Of a stretch of DNA of 64,000 nucleotides, positions 35,346 through 43,800 are shown in pieces. The stretch lies in the NCBI GenBank assembly GCA_007859745.1, contig SMLU01000001.1, positions 372,001-436,000 on the forward strand, given 5' to 3'. The stretch is from Phycisphaerae bacterium RAS1. GTDB taxonomy: Bacteria; Planctomycetota; Phycisphaerae; UBA1845; Fen-1342. The position numbers and the translations under genes are program-made. The number at the start of each line of letters is the position of its first letter. The stretch's first letter is position 1. The notes beneath the pieces are model-generated. The model was given only the letters and a program-made list of their open reading frames with translations, was not told where the DNA came from and made no database searches.

Positions 35346-38300
35346 ATGAAACTCTCTCTGCGCGTGCAGTTCGGCGCTCTCGTCGCGACATTTCTGGTTT
35401 GTTCTGCGCGGCCGGCACTGGCCACCGCGGACTTTGTAGAGCACGTCGCGACCACGCAGGTCTTCGGCGAGCCTGCCGGCGTGACCATGCGCGAGCCGGA
35501 CGTGCCGCGCGAGGACGAGCCGGTCGAGTTGTGGGTCCGGATCGGTTATTCGTTCTTCTACACGGATGTGGCGATCTACTACACGCTGGACGGCAGCGAT
35601 CCGACCGGGGCATTCGGCGTCGCCGGGCCGGGGACGACCGTGCTGCGTTCGAGTACGGGCGCGATTCAGTTCGTCCGCAACGAGCCGAACAACATCGACT
35701 GGTGGCGCGCCTTCCTCTCCCCGTCGCTCCGCACCTACGGTACGCACTTGCGCTACAAGATCGGCGCCTGGCACAGCGGCGGCGGCACGGAAGTGTTCGC
35801 CAACAACTATGGCTGCTCCGACGGCACGTGCGACAACCCGGCTGCGCCGCCGACGATCTTCGACTTCCGCGTGAAACTCGCGTGGCCCGGCAAGGGCGCG
35901 CCGGCGGTGGACCATCAGCTCGGCTATCCGCCGGTCTATTTCTGGAAGGAAGAGGCGGTCATCGGGAACAACTTCATCAACGTGCAGCTCGATCAGAACG
36001 GCGCGGTCTACGACGTGTACTATCCGTCAGCCGGCTGCGTGCAGGGCGTCGGGACGAAAAACGAAGGCTACGTCGACGGGCTGGACACGTTTCCGCCGGG
36101 ACTGCCGCTGGGCAATCGCGGGCAAATGCACGTGAATCAGCTCATGCCGGGCATTCGCATCGACGACGTGACTTACTGGCTCAGCAACGAGAGCGCTGCG
36201 GGCTACTCAGACATCTCGCAGCAGTATTCGCAGCAGACCAACACGGTCGTGACGACGCAGCGCCTCACCGCCGGCGGGAACAACATCCTCGTCCAGCAGT
36301 ACGACTTCGCGCCGAAGGGCGTCACGTATCCGAATGACGACGGCGGCATGCCCAACCGCGGGCTGTACGTGAAGCGCATGGTGCTGACGAACCTGGGACC
36401 GAGCACCGAAGTAGTGAACGTCTACTACTACGGCGATTTCGCGATTAACGGCGGGGACAACTTCGACACGATGTTCGTCGATCAGCCGCGCGGGGCGATG
36501 GTCGCCTACGACAACACGCTGCGAAACACCAGCAGCAGCGGCGAGTACAACCCGACTACGTTCAGCGGCTACGACAAGGATGTCTCCGTTTATCTCAGTG
36601 TGGCAATGAAGACGCTCAGCGGCGCGGGCGGCGGCGGCGGGACGGCGGCGACCGATTCCTGGCGCGACACGAGCACGGACAACGGTCAGGGCTGGATCGG
36701 CGCGCAGGTCACGCTCCCGCCCAACTCGCCGCGCGAGGTGGATTTCATCATCGTCGGCGGGTTCGACGATTTCCCCGCCGCCGCCGGCACGTACGCGTTT
36801 CAGATGGACGGCCCGATCGACTGGTTCCTCAGCCAGAACATGGCGACGCTGCAACAAGCGACCGACGCCTACTGGCAGAACTGGCTCAGCAGCGGCGTGA
36901 CGGTCGACCTTCCCGACCCGGCGTGGGAAGAGCTCTTCGAGCGTGGCCTGCTCAGCACCGCGCTGCACCTGGATGGCGTCAACGGCGGCCTGATCGCCGG
37001 CTACCACAACGGGGCCTATCCCTTCGTCTGGCCGCGCGACGCGGTGTATGGCGGCGTGACGCTGGCCCGCACCGGTCACACGGATGAGGTGCGCGAGCTG
37101 CTGCGCTTCCTGCGCGACGTCACGTTCCGCGGCAACGAGCCGTGGGGAAGAGGCTTCTGGTACCAGAAGTACACGACCGACGGCTACATCGTCTGGTCCG
37201 CGCCGCAGGTGGATGAGACGGCCGTGTCGCCGTGGGGGCTGCGCTGGTACATCGACGTGACCAATGACACGCCGTTTCTGGGCGAGATCGGCTTGGGCGG
37301 CTTCAGCACGTATCGGCTGCTGGTGGCGGACGCGGCGCGGGCGATGAGCGAAGACAGCACGATCGACTCGCGCTGCTACTACGATGACACGTTCGCCTTG
37401 ATGCACGGCAATAACATCTGGGAAGACCAGTTCGACCTGTTCATTTACACCAACGCCAACGTCGTCCGCGGACTGCGCGACGCGGCCAATCTCGCCACGC
37501 AGGTCGGCTTGCCCGCCGATGCAGCGCTTTTCGACTCGCGCGCGAATGCGATTCAGGGCGGCGTCGAGGCGCGGCTCGACTGGAACGGCGAGAACAGCGA
37601 CATCTCGCAACTTGGCATCGTCTACCCGTTCCAGGTGATCTCGCCGACCAGCTCGCGCGCGTCTCTGCTTGTCAACCGGTTCAACGGCACGGCGACCGAC
37701 AACCTTGGCCGCAACAAGCCACTGGTGAACACCAGCGGCGAGTTCGCCGGACTGATCGATCGCTACTGGGGCGACAGCTACTGGGACGGCACACCCCCCT
37801 ACCAGACGCTTGGCCAGCCGACCGCTAATCCGTGGTTTCTGACGACGGCGTGGTACGGGCTCTTTTTCGCCGAGCGTGCGGATTACACGGCGAACAAAAC
37901 GGATATCGACGTGCACAAGGCCAAGATGGACCTGTGCATCGCCAATCTCGGTCCGGCGGGGCTTGGGGCCGAGCAGATCGCGCCGAAATTCGGACCGGGC
38001 GGGAGCCTGCTCTATCCGGGACAGAACGATTTCGTGCTTCAGGCCGCGTGGCCGAATGCGTGGGAGAGCGAATCGACGTTTGTCGACGGCGTGATGGCAC
38101 TGGTCGACTATCGACCCGACGCGCGTAACAACGCGGCGACGATTGCTCCCAAGCTGCCGACCGGCTGGTCGAGCATGACGTTCAACAACCTGCGCGTCGG
38201 GCCGCACCGCTTCAACGTGACCGCCGCAGAATCCTCGGTCAGCTCGACCCAGGCGATTGCCAACACGACGGGCATGAGCTTCAGCCTGAATACGACCATT

Positions 38301-38636
38301 CGCGTCCCGGCCGGCTCGACGCTGGACGCGGTGACGCAGAACGGGACGCCAGTTTCGTACAGCTACAACGCGGCGATCGGGGCGGTGAGCCTGACGACGA
38401 GCATCAACGCGCCGTCCGTCTTTTTGCGCGTCTTCTTCGGCACGCTCGGCGACATGAACTGCGACGGCAACGTCGACATTCTCGACATCAACCCGTTCAT
38501 CCTGGCGCTGGCCGACCCGGCGGCGTACCAGGCGGCCTATCCGGCGTGCAAGCTGGAAAACGGCGACATCAACGGCGACGGGCAGGTGAACGTGCTGGAT
38601 ATCAACGCGTTCGTGGCGCTGCTGTCGGGCGGATAG
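35346..38636 (+). CDS. Secreted GH15-like (glucoamylase/glucodextranase) enzyme with dockerin-like C-terminus
   Basis: A 1096-residue exported enzyme. Residues 1-26 (MKLSLRVQFGALVATFLVCS) form the signal peptide. A beta-rich N-terminal domain is followed by the (alpha/alpha)6 GH15 domain from about residue 530: GLIAGYHNGAYPFVWPRDAV, GRGFWYQKYTTDGYIVWSAP, QVDETAVSPWGLRWYID and WPNAWESESTFVDGVMAL. GH15 enzymes release glucose from alpha-glucans. The last ~60 residues (MNCDGNVDILDINPFILALA and GDINGDGQVNVLDINAFVAL) are two EF-hand-like dockerin motifs. No scaffoldin or cohesin was seen here. It lies divergent from the glycogen-synthase-like gene. Confidence 0.85.
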   Translation: MKLSLRVQFGALVATFLVCSARPALATADFVEHVATTQVFGEPAGVTMREPDVPREDEPVELWVRIGYSFFYTDVAIYYTLDGSDPTGAFGVAGPGTTVLRSSTGAIQFVRNEPNNIDWWRAFLSPSLRTYGTHLRYKIGAWHSGGGTEVFANNYGCSDGTCDNPAAPPTIFDFRVKLAWPGKGAPAVDHQLGYPPVYFWKEEAVIGNNFINVQLDQNGAVYDVYYPSAGCVQGVGTKNEGYVDGLDTFPPGLPLGNRGQMHVNQLMPGIRIDDVTYWLSNESAAGYSDISQQYSQQTNTVVTTQRLTAGGNNILVQQYDFAPKGVTYPNDDGGMPNRGLYVKRMVLTNLGPSTEVVNVYYYGDFAINGGDNFDTMFVDQPRGAMVAYDNTLRNTSSSGEYNPTTFSGYDKDVSVYLSVAMKTLSGAGGGGGTAATDSWRDTSTDNGQGWIGAQVTLPPNSPREVDFIIVGGFDDFPAAAGTYAFQMDGPIDWFLSQNMATLQQATDAYWQNWLSSGVTVDLPDPAWEELFERGLLSTALHLDGVNGGLIAGYHNGAYPFVWPRDAVYGGVTLARTGHTDEVRELLRFLRDVTFRGNEPWGRGFWYQKYTTDGYIVWSAPQVDETAVSPWGLRWYIDVTNDTPFLGEIGLGGFSTYRLLVADAARAMSEDSTIDSRCYYDDTFALMHGNNIWEDQFDLFIYTNANVVRGLRDAANLATQVGLPADAALFDSRANAIQGGVEARLDWNGENSDISQLGIVYPFQVISPTSSRASLLVNRFNGTATDNLGRNKPLVNTSGEFAGLIDRYWGDSYWDGTPPYQTLGQPTANPWFLTTAWYGLFFAERADYTANKTDIDVHKAKMDLCIANLGPAGLGAEQIAPKFGPGGSLLYPGQNDFVLQAAWPNAWESESTFVDGVMALVDYRPDARNNAATIAPKLPTGWSSMTFNNLRVGPHRFNVTAAESSVSSTQAIANTTGMSFSLNTTIRVPAGSTLDAVTQNGTPVSYSYNAAIGAVSLTTSINAPSVFLRVFFGTLGDMNCDGNVDILDINPFILALADPAAYQAAYPACKLENGDINGDGQVNVLDINAFVALLSGG

Positions 38637-38767
38637 GGTGGAGGGTGCCCGGCGCGGGGCAGCATCGGCGTCACGGCGCGGGGGAGCATCGGCGTCTCGC
38701 CGGTGCGCGCCACAGGGTGCGGGGAGCATCGGCGTCTCGCCGGTGCGCGCCGGCGTCGTCGCGCCGA

Positions 38768-38831
38768 TCAGAACGCGACGCGCAAGCGAGCGCCTGTCGC
38801 GGTTTGCGCTCGCTGGCGCTTCGCGTTCTGA
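38768..38831. repeat. Palindromic repeat family D, copy 3
   Basis: TCAGAACGCGACGCGCAAGC and its inverted GCGCTCGCTGGCGCTTCGCG, ending TTCTGA. Confidence 0.85.
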
Positions 38832-38972
38832 CTTTGCGTGCCCGACGCACCGGCGGGCCGCCGATGCTCCCCTCAGATTTGGCGGTGGGTACGTGACACT
38901 TAAAGCAAGCCTGCGAACGCGGCTGGAGGACTGATCGCGTCCGGTGGGAAAGCCGCGGAGCGGCGAAAGATT

Positions 38973-39144
38973 AAAGCCCACGGCGCAAGCCGTGGGAACA
39001 CGGCCCGCGATAAGCGGATTGTCTAGGAGGCAAGCCCCGCAGGGGCGAAAGAAATGACGGCCCGGGACGCACCCCGTTTCTTTCGCCCCTGCGGGGCTGC
39101 TGCGTAGGGCTCGGCGCTTTCCCACGGCTTACGCCGTGGGCTTT
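38973..39144. repeat. Nested inverted-repeat element M
   Basis: Outer arms AAAGCCCACGGCGCAAGCCG (38973) and CGGCTTACGCCGTGGGCTTT (ending 39144); inner arms AGCCCCGCAGGGGCGAAAGA (39033) and TCTTTCGCCCCTGCGGGGCT (ending 39098). Two concentric inverted repeats in 172 bases. Confidence 0.85.
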
Positions 39145-39166
39145 ACTCTTTCGCCCCTCCGGGGCT

Positions 39167-39337
39167 GGCGACGTGGACGTGCTCGACATCAACCCGTTCG
39201 TTCTCGCGCTCAGCGATCCGGCCGCGTACCAGCAGCAGTTCCCGGACTGCCCGATCACCAACGGCGATATCGACGGCGACGGCGCGACGACCGTCCTCGA
39301 TATCAACCCCTTCATCGCGCTGTTGGTCGGGGGCTGA
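39167..39337 (+). pseudogene. Headless dockerin-like fragment
   Basis: The frame encodes 56 residues ending in TGA: GDVDVLDINPFVLALSDPAA, then a middle, then GDIDGDGATTVLDINPFIAL. It is closely similar to the dockerin-like end of the GH15 protein 600 bases upstream and lacks any start or preceding domain. Immediately before it is a palindromic half element (TTTCGCCCCTCCGGGGCT, 39149-39166). It appears to be the last exon-like piece of a lost secreted protein, or a copied tail. Confidence 0.65.
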
Positions 39338-39350
39338 TGGCCGGTGGCCG

Positions 39351-39374
39351 GGTGCGAGAGGGGATTCTCGCACC
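39351..39374. repeat. REP palindrome E, left flank of RAYT, copy 1
   Basis: GGTGCGAGAG-N4-TTCTCGCACC; first of two copies upstream of the transposase gene. Confidence 0.85.
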
Positions 39375-39387
39375 AGAGTTCAAGGCT

Positions 39388-39411
39388 GGTGCGAGAATCC
39401 CTTCTCGCACC
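39388..39411. repeat. REP palindrome E, left flank of RAYT, copy 2
   Basis: GGTGCGAGAA-TCCC-TTCTCGCACC with perfect 10-base arms, identical to the four units at 46492-46620. Confidence 0.9.
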
Positions 39412-39416
39412 CACCC

Positions 39417-39438
39417 CCGCGGGAATCCCTTCCCGCGG
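39417..39438. repeat. Palindrome F next to RAYT start
   Basis: CCGCGGGAA-TCCC-TTCCCGCGG; the related CGCGGGAAGGGATTCCCGCG is at 40005-40024, on the other side of the gene. It shares the TCCC/GGGA centre with palindrome E. Confidence 0.85.
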
Positions 39439-39466
39439 CTTCCCGCGCGCGATACGCTCCCCCGCC

Positions 39467-40000
39467 ATGTCGCGCTACCGCGCCGGCGAGCATCTGCCCT
39501 ACTTCTGCACGATCACCATCCTCGATTGGGTTCCCGTCTTCATCGACGCCCGCACCATCGACCCGCTCGTGGATTCGCTGCGTTTCTCACGCGAAAAGAA
39601 GGGCGTGCAACTCTTCGCCTTCGTCGTCATGCCCAACCACCTGCACCTGATCGCGGCCGCGGATGACCTGCATGCGGTGATGCGCGATTTCAAGCGCTTC
39701 ACGTCGCGCACGATTCACGAGCGGCTCGTCGCCGACGGCCGAGAGACGATCCTGACATGGCTGCAGCGCGCGGCGCAGGCCGCCCGGCGCGAGCGCGGCG
39801 AGTTCTCGTTCTGGCAGGATGGGTTTCATCCACAGGCGATCACCTCGCGCGCCATGTTCGAACAGAAGCTCGCGTACCTGCACGGCAACCCGGTCCGAAA
39901 GGGGCTGGTCGCGACACCGGAGGATTGGTGGTACGGCTCGGCGGCGTGGTACGCGGGCAGGAAGCCGGCTTGCATGGAGATGGATTTGCTGGAGTTTTGA
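39467..40000 (+). CDS. REP-associated tyrosine transposase (RAYT, Y1 family)
   Basis: A 177-residue Y1_Tnp protein. FAFVVMPNHLHLI (residues 51-62) contains the HUH metal-binding pair His58/His60. The YLHGNPVRKGLV motif at 137-148 holds the conserved Tyr137 and is diagnostic of RAYTs. FWQDGFHPQAI just before it is also conserved. RAYTs are single-copy domesticated relatives of IS200/IS605 enzymes that nick and move REP palindromes. Both flanks here carry REP-like palindromes E and F, so gene and cognate repeats are together. The ATG at 39467 follows palindrome F closely; the longer open frame crosses the repeats. Confidence 0.93.
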   Translation: MSRYRAGEHLPYFCTITILDWVPVFIDARTIDPLVDSLRFSREKKGVQLFAFVVMPNHLHLIAAADDLHAVMRDFKRFTSRTIHERLVADGRETILTWLQRAAQAARRERGEFSFWQDGFHPQAITSRAMFEQKLAYLHGNPVRKGLVATPEDWWYGSAAWYAGRKPACMEMDLLEF

Positions 40001-40004
40001 GGAT

Positions 40005-40054
40005 CGCGGGAAGGGATTCCCGCGGGGGTGGGTGCGAGAATGGATTCTCGCACC
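40005..40054. repeat. REP palindromes F and E, right flank of RAYT
   Basis: CGCGGGAAGGGATTCCCGCG (40005-40024) then GGTGCGAGAA-TGGA-TTCTCGCACC (40031-40054), mirroring the left flank order (E, E, F | gene | F, E). More partial copies run to 40120. Confidence 0.88.
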
Positions 40055-40184
40055 AGTGTCGACGTAGCACCTCGCACGACCGTCACTCGCACCAGTGTCC
40101 GATTCTCGCACCGGTGCCGTACGCCTGGTGCGCGCGCTGCCGCTGTTCACTCCGACTGCGCCGCGAGTAACATCTGCCGCTGTG

Positions 40185-41606
40185 ATGGAAGCGGCTGCAC
40201 TAGAACCGATCCCGGAGCTCGCGGCGCGGCGCGCCCGCAGCGCGCCGGCTGCGATCCGGCTTGCGTGCACGATCGCGGTGTGCGCGGCCGCCCTGGCCTA
40301 CTGGAAGGTCGGCACGCATCACATCGCCAAGGTCTATCCCGACTTTGAGTACTTCTATAAGGGCGGAGCCTGGCTCTACCAGCACGGGGCGCTGGACGCA
40401 GGATACGACCGCCCTGCCCCCGGCCGGCAGCTCGAACCGCGCGGTACGATCGAATGGTACTGGCCGGTCGTCTCGCGCCTCATGACGTTGCTGGCGTGGA
40501 GACCGTACGACCAGGCGGGGGTGCTGTGGGTCACGGCCAACGTCGTGATCCTGGTGATGACGTTGCGCCTGGTTGGGCGGCGGCTGCTCGGGCTGCCGCC
40601 GGAAGACTGGGCGGTCACCACGCTGGTGCCGCTTTTGACGCTGACGATGTTCTGGTACTGGGAGTTCAAGCTCAACCAGATCGACAACCTGACGCTGCTG
40701 CTGCTGGTCGGCAGCTTTGCCTGTTGGCAGGCGGGGCGCCGCGGCATCGCCGGGTTCTGGCTCGGATTGGCCGTGCTGCTGAAGATCACACCCGGCCTGC
40801 TGGTCATCTGGTTTCTGCTGAAGCGGCAGTTTCGGACCGTGGCGGTCGCGGGCCTGACGATCCTGCTCGCCGGCCCGGCCGGCGACCTGATCGTCTTCGG
40901 ACCGGAGCGGACGGCGGATTTCTACGCCGGCTGGCTGCACACCGCCGCGACGCAGAGCTCGCACCGCGGGCTGGTTCTGGAGCAGCGCGAGATGGACTGG
41001 CGCAACCAGGGACTGGGCGCCATCCTGAGCCGCTGGTTGCACGCGACCAATTGGAACACGCACTTCGATAATGAGCCGCGCGCCCAGGACGAGCGCGAGC
41101 CGAGCTTCATGAACGTCGTCAACCTGCCGGCGCCGCGCGTGGCGCAGATCGCCACCGCGGCCACCGCCTGCATTGCAGCCGGGCTGTGCATTCTCGCGCG
41201 CCGGCCGGCGGCGCGGCTGAGCGCGTGGCAACTGCGATTTGAGTTCGCTCTTTTCCTGCTGGCGATGCTGTGGCTGATGCCGGTCATGCGGCGATACCAC
41301 ATCATCTGGGCCCTGCCCGCGATCGCGCTGCTGGGCGCGGGGATTCATCATCTCGGGCTTCGGCGGGCGTGGTCGTGGCTGGCGCTGGGCGCGATCGGGC
41401 TGCTTGTTCTCGCGCAGCCGCTGCTGGCGTTGCAGCACGCGATCGGCCGGCACGAGCTCGAGGCGGCCGGCGCGCTGCAACTGTGCGTCATGCTTCTGGG
41501 TCTGCCGTTGATCTTTCTGATTCGCTCGCTGGCGGCCGGGCGCGACCCGCACGTTTGGGCGATCGGCCGAGCCGGGGAAGAAGACGCGCCGCGCGGGAGT
41601 TCGTGA
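40185..41606 (+). CDS. GT87-type (DUF2029) integral-membrane glycosyltransferase
   Basis: A 473-residue polytopic protein with about ten hydrophobic segments. YPDFEYFYKGGAWLYQHGA is the family-typical DF-x-x-F loop near residue 50. KITPGLLVIWFLLKRQ and NQGLGAILSRWLH are further GT87 markers. Members transfer mannose or arabinose from polyprenyl-phosphate donors in actinobacteria; here only the family is assigned. The tail is soluble and charged. The ATG at 40185 follows the repeat-rich RAYT flank. Confidence 0.85.
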   Translation: MEAAALEPIPELAARRARSAPAAIRLACTIAVCAAALAYWKVGTHHIAKVYPDFEYFYKGGAWLYQHGALDAGYDRPAPGRQLEPRGTIEWYWPVVSRLMTLLAWRPYDQAGVLWVTANVVILVMTLRLVGRRLLGLPPEDWAVTTLVPLLTLTMFWYWEFKLNQIDNLTLLLLVGSFACWQAGRRGIAGFWLGLAVLLKITPGLLVIWFLLKRQFRTVAVAGLTILLAGPAGDLIVFGPERTADFYAGWLHTAATQSSHRGLVLEQREMDWRNQGLGAILSRWLHATNWNTHFDNEPRAQDEREPSFMNVVNLPAPRVAQIATAATACIAAGLCILARRPAARLSAWQLRFEFALFLLAMLWLMPVMRRYHIIWALPAIALLGAGIHHLGLRRAWSWLALGAIGLLVLAQPLLALQHAIGRHELEAAGALQLCVMLLGLPLIFLIRSLAAGRDPHVWAIGRAGEEDAPRGSS

Positions 41607-41617
41607 ACGAACGGGGG

Positions 41618-41725
41618 GAGTGCGGGCGTCCCCCCCGCACCCAAGCGCCATGTCGTGCCGTGTGGTGCCATGCCGACGGCCTTGCGTCGGCATGCCCACG
41701 CAAAAGCCGTGGGCATGGCACGGAA
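41618..41725. repeat. Palindromic repeat family H and GCGGGCGTC motif
   Basis: GCCGACGGCCTTGCGTCGGC and CCACGCAAAAGCCGTGGGCA hairpins, with ATGGCAC-type ends. A similar pair is at 47879-47932. Confidence 0.7.
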
Positions 41726-41744
41726 CCTGGTCCAGCACCACCAA

Positions 41745-43800
41745 TCACGGCGACGTCGAAGAAACCAGCCGCACGAATTTCGCCTCCGACGGCAGCGTGC
41801 CGTTGGTCCCCGCGCAGATGAACAGCATGTAGTATCCCGGCGGGGCTTCGTTGCCGTTCGCCGGCGCCGCGATCCGTAGCGTGTGGCTGCCGACGCGGCT
41901 GAAACTCAGCTCCAGCATGCGCTGATCGAAGTTCAGCGAGTGTGTCACCGAGCCGGGACGGATCAGGCGAACCGTTGTGATCGCCGTCGCGGCGAAGCTC
42001 CCGTTGGCGGGCAGCGTCACGTCGAACGTGTTGTCATACCAGACCTCGCCCGGCACGGTTTCAATCGCCGGCCGCGGGCCTTGAAAGAAATAGGGCGGCT
42101 TGTAGATCTGGTAGGTCCACTGCTGATTATGCAAGTAGGAGGTCTGGCCGCCGGCCGCGCAGAGCTGGCCGCCGGCCGCAAAGACCGCTCCGGAAGGGAG
42201 GAGTTGGATCACGCTGTGGTATTGTCTTGGGGTGCACATCGACGCCATCGCCGTCCACGTGTCCGCCGCCGGATCGTACAACTCGGCCTGTAACACGCCG
42301 CTGGGCGCGTAGCAGTCGGGATGAACGTCTTCCGCCGGGACCGAACAATCCTGAAGGCCGGTCGGCGGCGATACGGACGCATTGGTGCCGCCCGCGGCCA
42401 AGACGTGGCCACTGGGCAGCGCCGTAAGGTAGAAGTGCCAACGGCGGTTCAACATCGACGCCTTTTGGACCCACTGCGCCGTGTCTGAAGTCGCATTCTC
42501 AAGCAGATATACGCGGTTGTCCGGCGGAACCGTAGGCGTGTGAATGCCGCAGTTCTCCGCGCAGGGCATGTCCTTGTTCGGCCCGCCGGCGATGAGAATC
42601 TTGTCGCGTCCGAACAGCACCGCCGAACCGCCGACGACCGGCGGCGTGGGCGCCGCAGACCATGTGCCCAGCTTGGGATGCAGCCGGCGGCCTTGGATCG
42701 CGTTCGGGTCGCCGTAGAGCGACGAGGGAACATACAACCGCCCATCGGACAGGACGCACGACCAGGGGTAGTAGGCCAGGTCAAAACCGTTGGTGGCGGT
42801 GGGCGGACAGGGGCTGGGCGGACTCCAGTTCTCGAACCAGGCCGGACCGAGCGGTCCGACCGGGCAGGGCTCCGGCGCGCCGCCGTTGCAATAGTGGGCG
42901 TCGTAAAACGGCGTCCACGCGAATGCGGGCGGCGACCACGTGGATGGGTTGGGGTTGAAAAGCACCGGAATGCGCGGGTTGCCGTGGCAGAAGGGGTAGC
43001 GGTCAAGCGGCCACTGATCGTCAGGCGGTGTCGTGTCGTCATTGCACACCGTGTCATCCGTGCAGCCGACACATTCACACGCTCCGTCCAGGACGAGCAC
43101 TTTTCCATCGCCCAGGACCGTGCTAGTCGGGTACCAGCGCTTGGTTTCCCACTCGCTGGAGGGCTGGATCGGGTCCATGCGCCATGGTCTCGCGCGGCCC
43201 TTGGATCCAGCTTCCCTTTCCGAAGTTCCCGCTCGCGTCCGTATCGGTTCCGGCCGGGTCGTATAGCGTAACTTGAGGCGTGCCGGGGCAGTCGCGCCCT
43301 CCGGTTTCGGCTCCGCCGCCGAAAAATGCGACCAAACCCGAATCGATGACGCAATGACCCGAACAGAAGAGTACGTGGTTCGAGCTTGGCCAGCCGACGT
43401 CGCGGCACTTGCCCGTGACGGGGTCAAGAAGGACGACGTCGGGGCGCGGATCGAATTGTCCGGACATCAGGTCGGCAAGTAGCAGCTTCCCTGTCCGTGT
43501 CAAGCTTGCGTGAACGGCCTGAACGTTCCAGCAATTCTGGCATCTCGCCTCACATTCGGGATCGCCGTTGCAAGCGTCCAGACAGGCTTGTCGCGGATGG
43601 CAATTCGGATTCGGCAGCGATCCATCCGGGTTGTAGTTGATTTTCAGGCATTCGAGGTTTGACCACTGCCCCATTGTGGACGGCGAACTCTGGGCCGGAC
43701 AGGTTATCGAAGGCTCACAGGGCGTCTGTCCACTGAGCTTCTCGGGCCAGATCACTCCCAGAAGTAGCGCGCTGACAAGTCTTCGGCATGGTGACTGCAT
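41745..43800 (-). pseudogene. Galactose-oxidase-like secreted kelch protein, frameshifted
   Basis: Two frames together form one protein. The 5' part (43800 to about 43185) has a signal peptide (LVSALLLGVIWPEKLSGQTP) and kelch-type sequence (HVLFCSGHCVIDSGLVAFFG, VTLYDPAGTDTDASGNFGKG). Near 43180-43200 the match moves to the next frame, which continues with RWYPTSTVLGDGKVLVLDG, further kelch motifs (RRWHFYLTALPSGHVLAAGG, QYHSVIQLLPSGAVFAAGGQ) and a DUF1929 C-terminal domain (VRLIRPGSVTHSLNFDQRML to PPGYYMLFICAGTNG). Copper-radical oxidases have this build. One indel, a sequencing error or a real break, explains the shift. AGGAG precedes the ATG at 43800. Confidence 0.75.

Larger units (their letters stand above)
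38637..39166. other. Gene-free repeat-dense region
   Basis: No credible gene. It contains GGGGAGCATCGGCGTCTCGC-type motifs repeated three times (38640-38750; also at 56943), family D copy 3 (38768-38831) and the nested element M (38973-39144) plus an extra half (39149-39166). Confidence 0.7.

Noticed and set aside
36207-39125. A 972-residue minus-strand open frame
   Set aside because: It lies antisense to the GH15 gene with Arg/His-rich shadow composition and no motifs; GC-rich DNA produces such frames.
40031-40120. An attachment site for an integrase
   Set aside because: The repeated GCGAGAA/TTCTCGC motifs are REP palindromes beside the RAYT; no integrase gene is present.
43208-43427. The upstream extension of the DUF1929 frame as a separate start of the oxidase-like gene
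   Set aside because: Composition is shadow-like and the kelch match and signal peptide are in the other frame; a frameshift explains it better.
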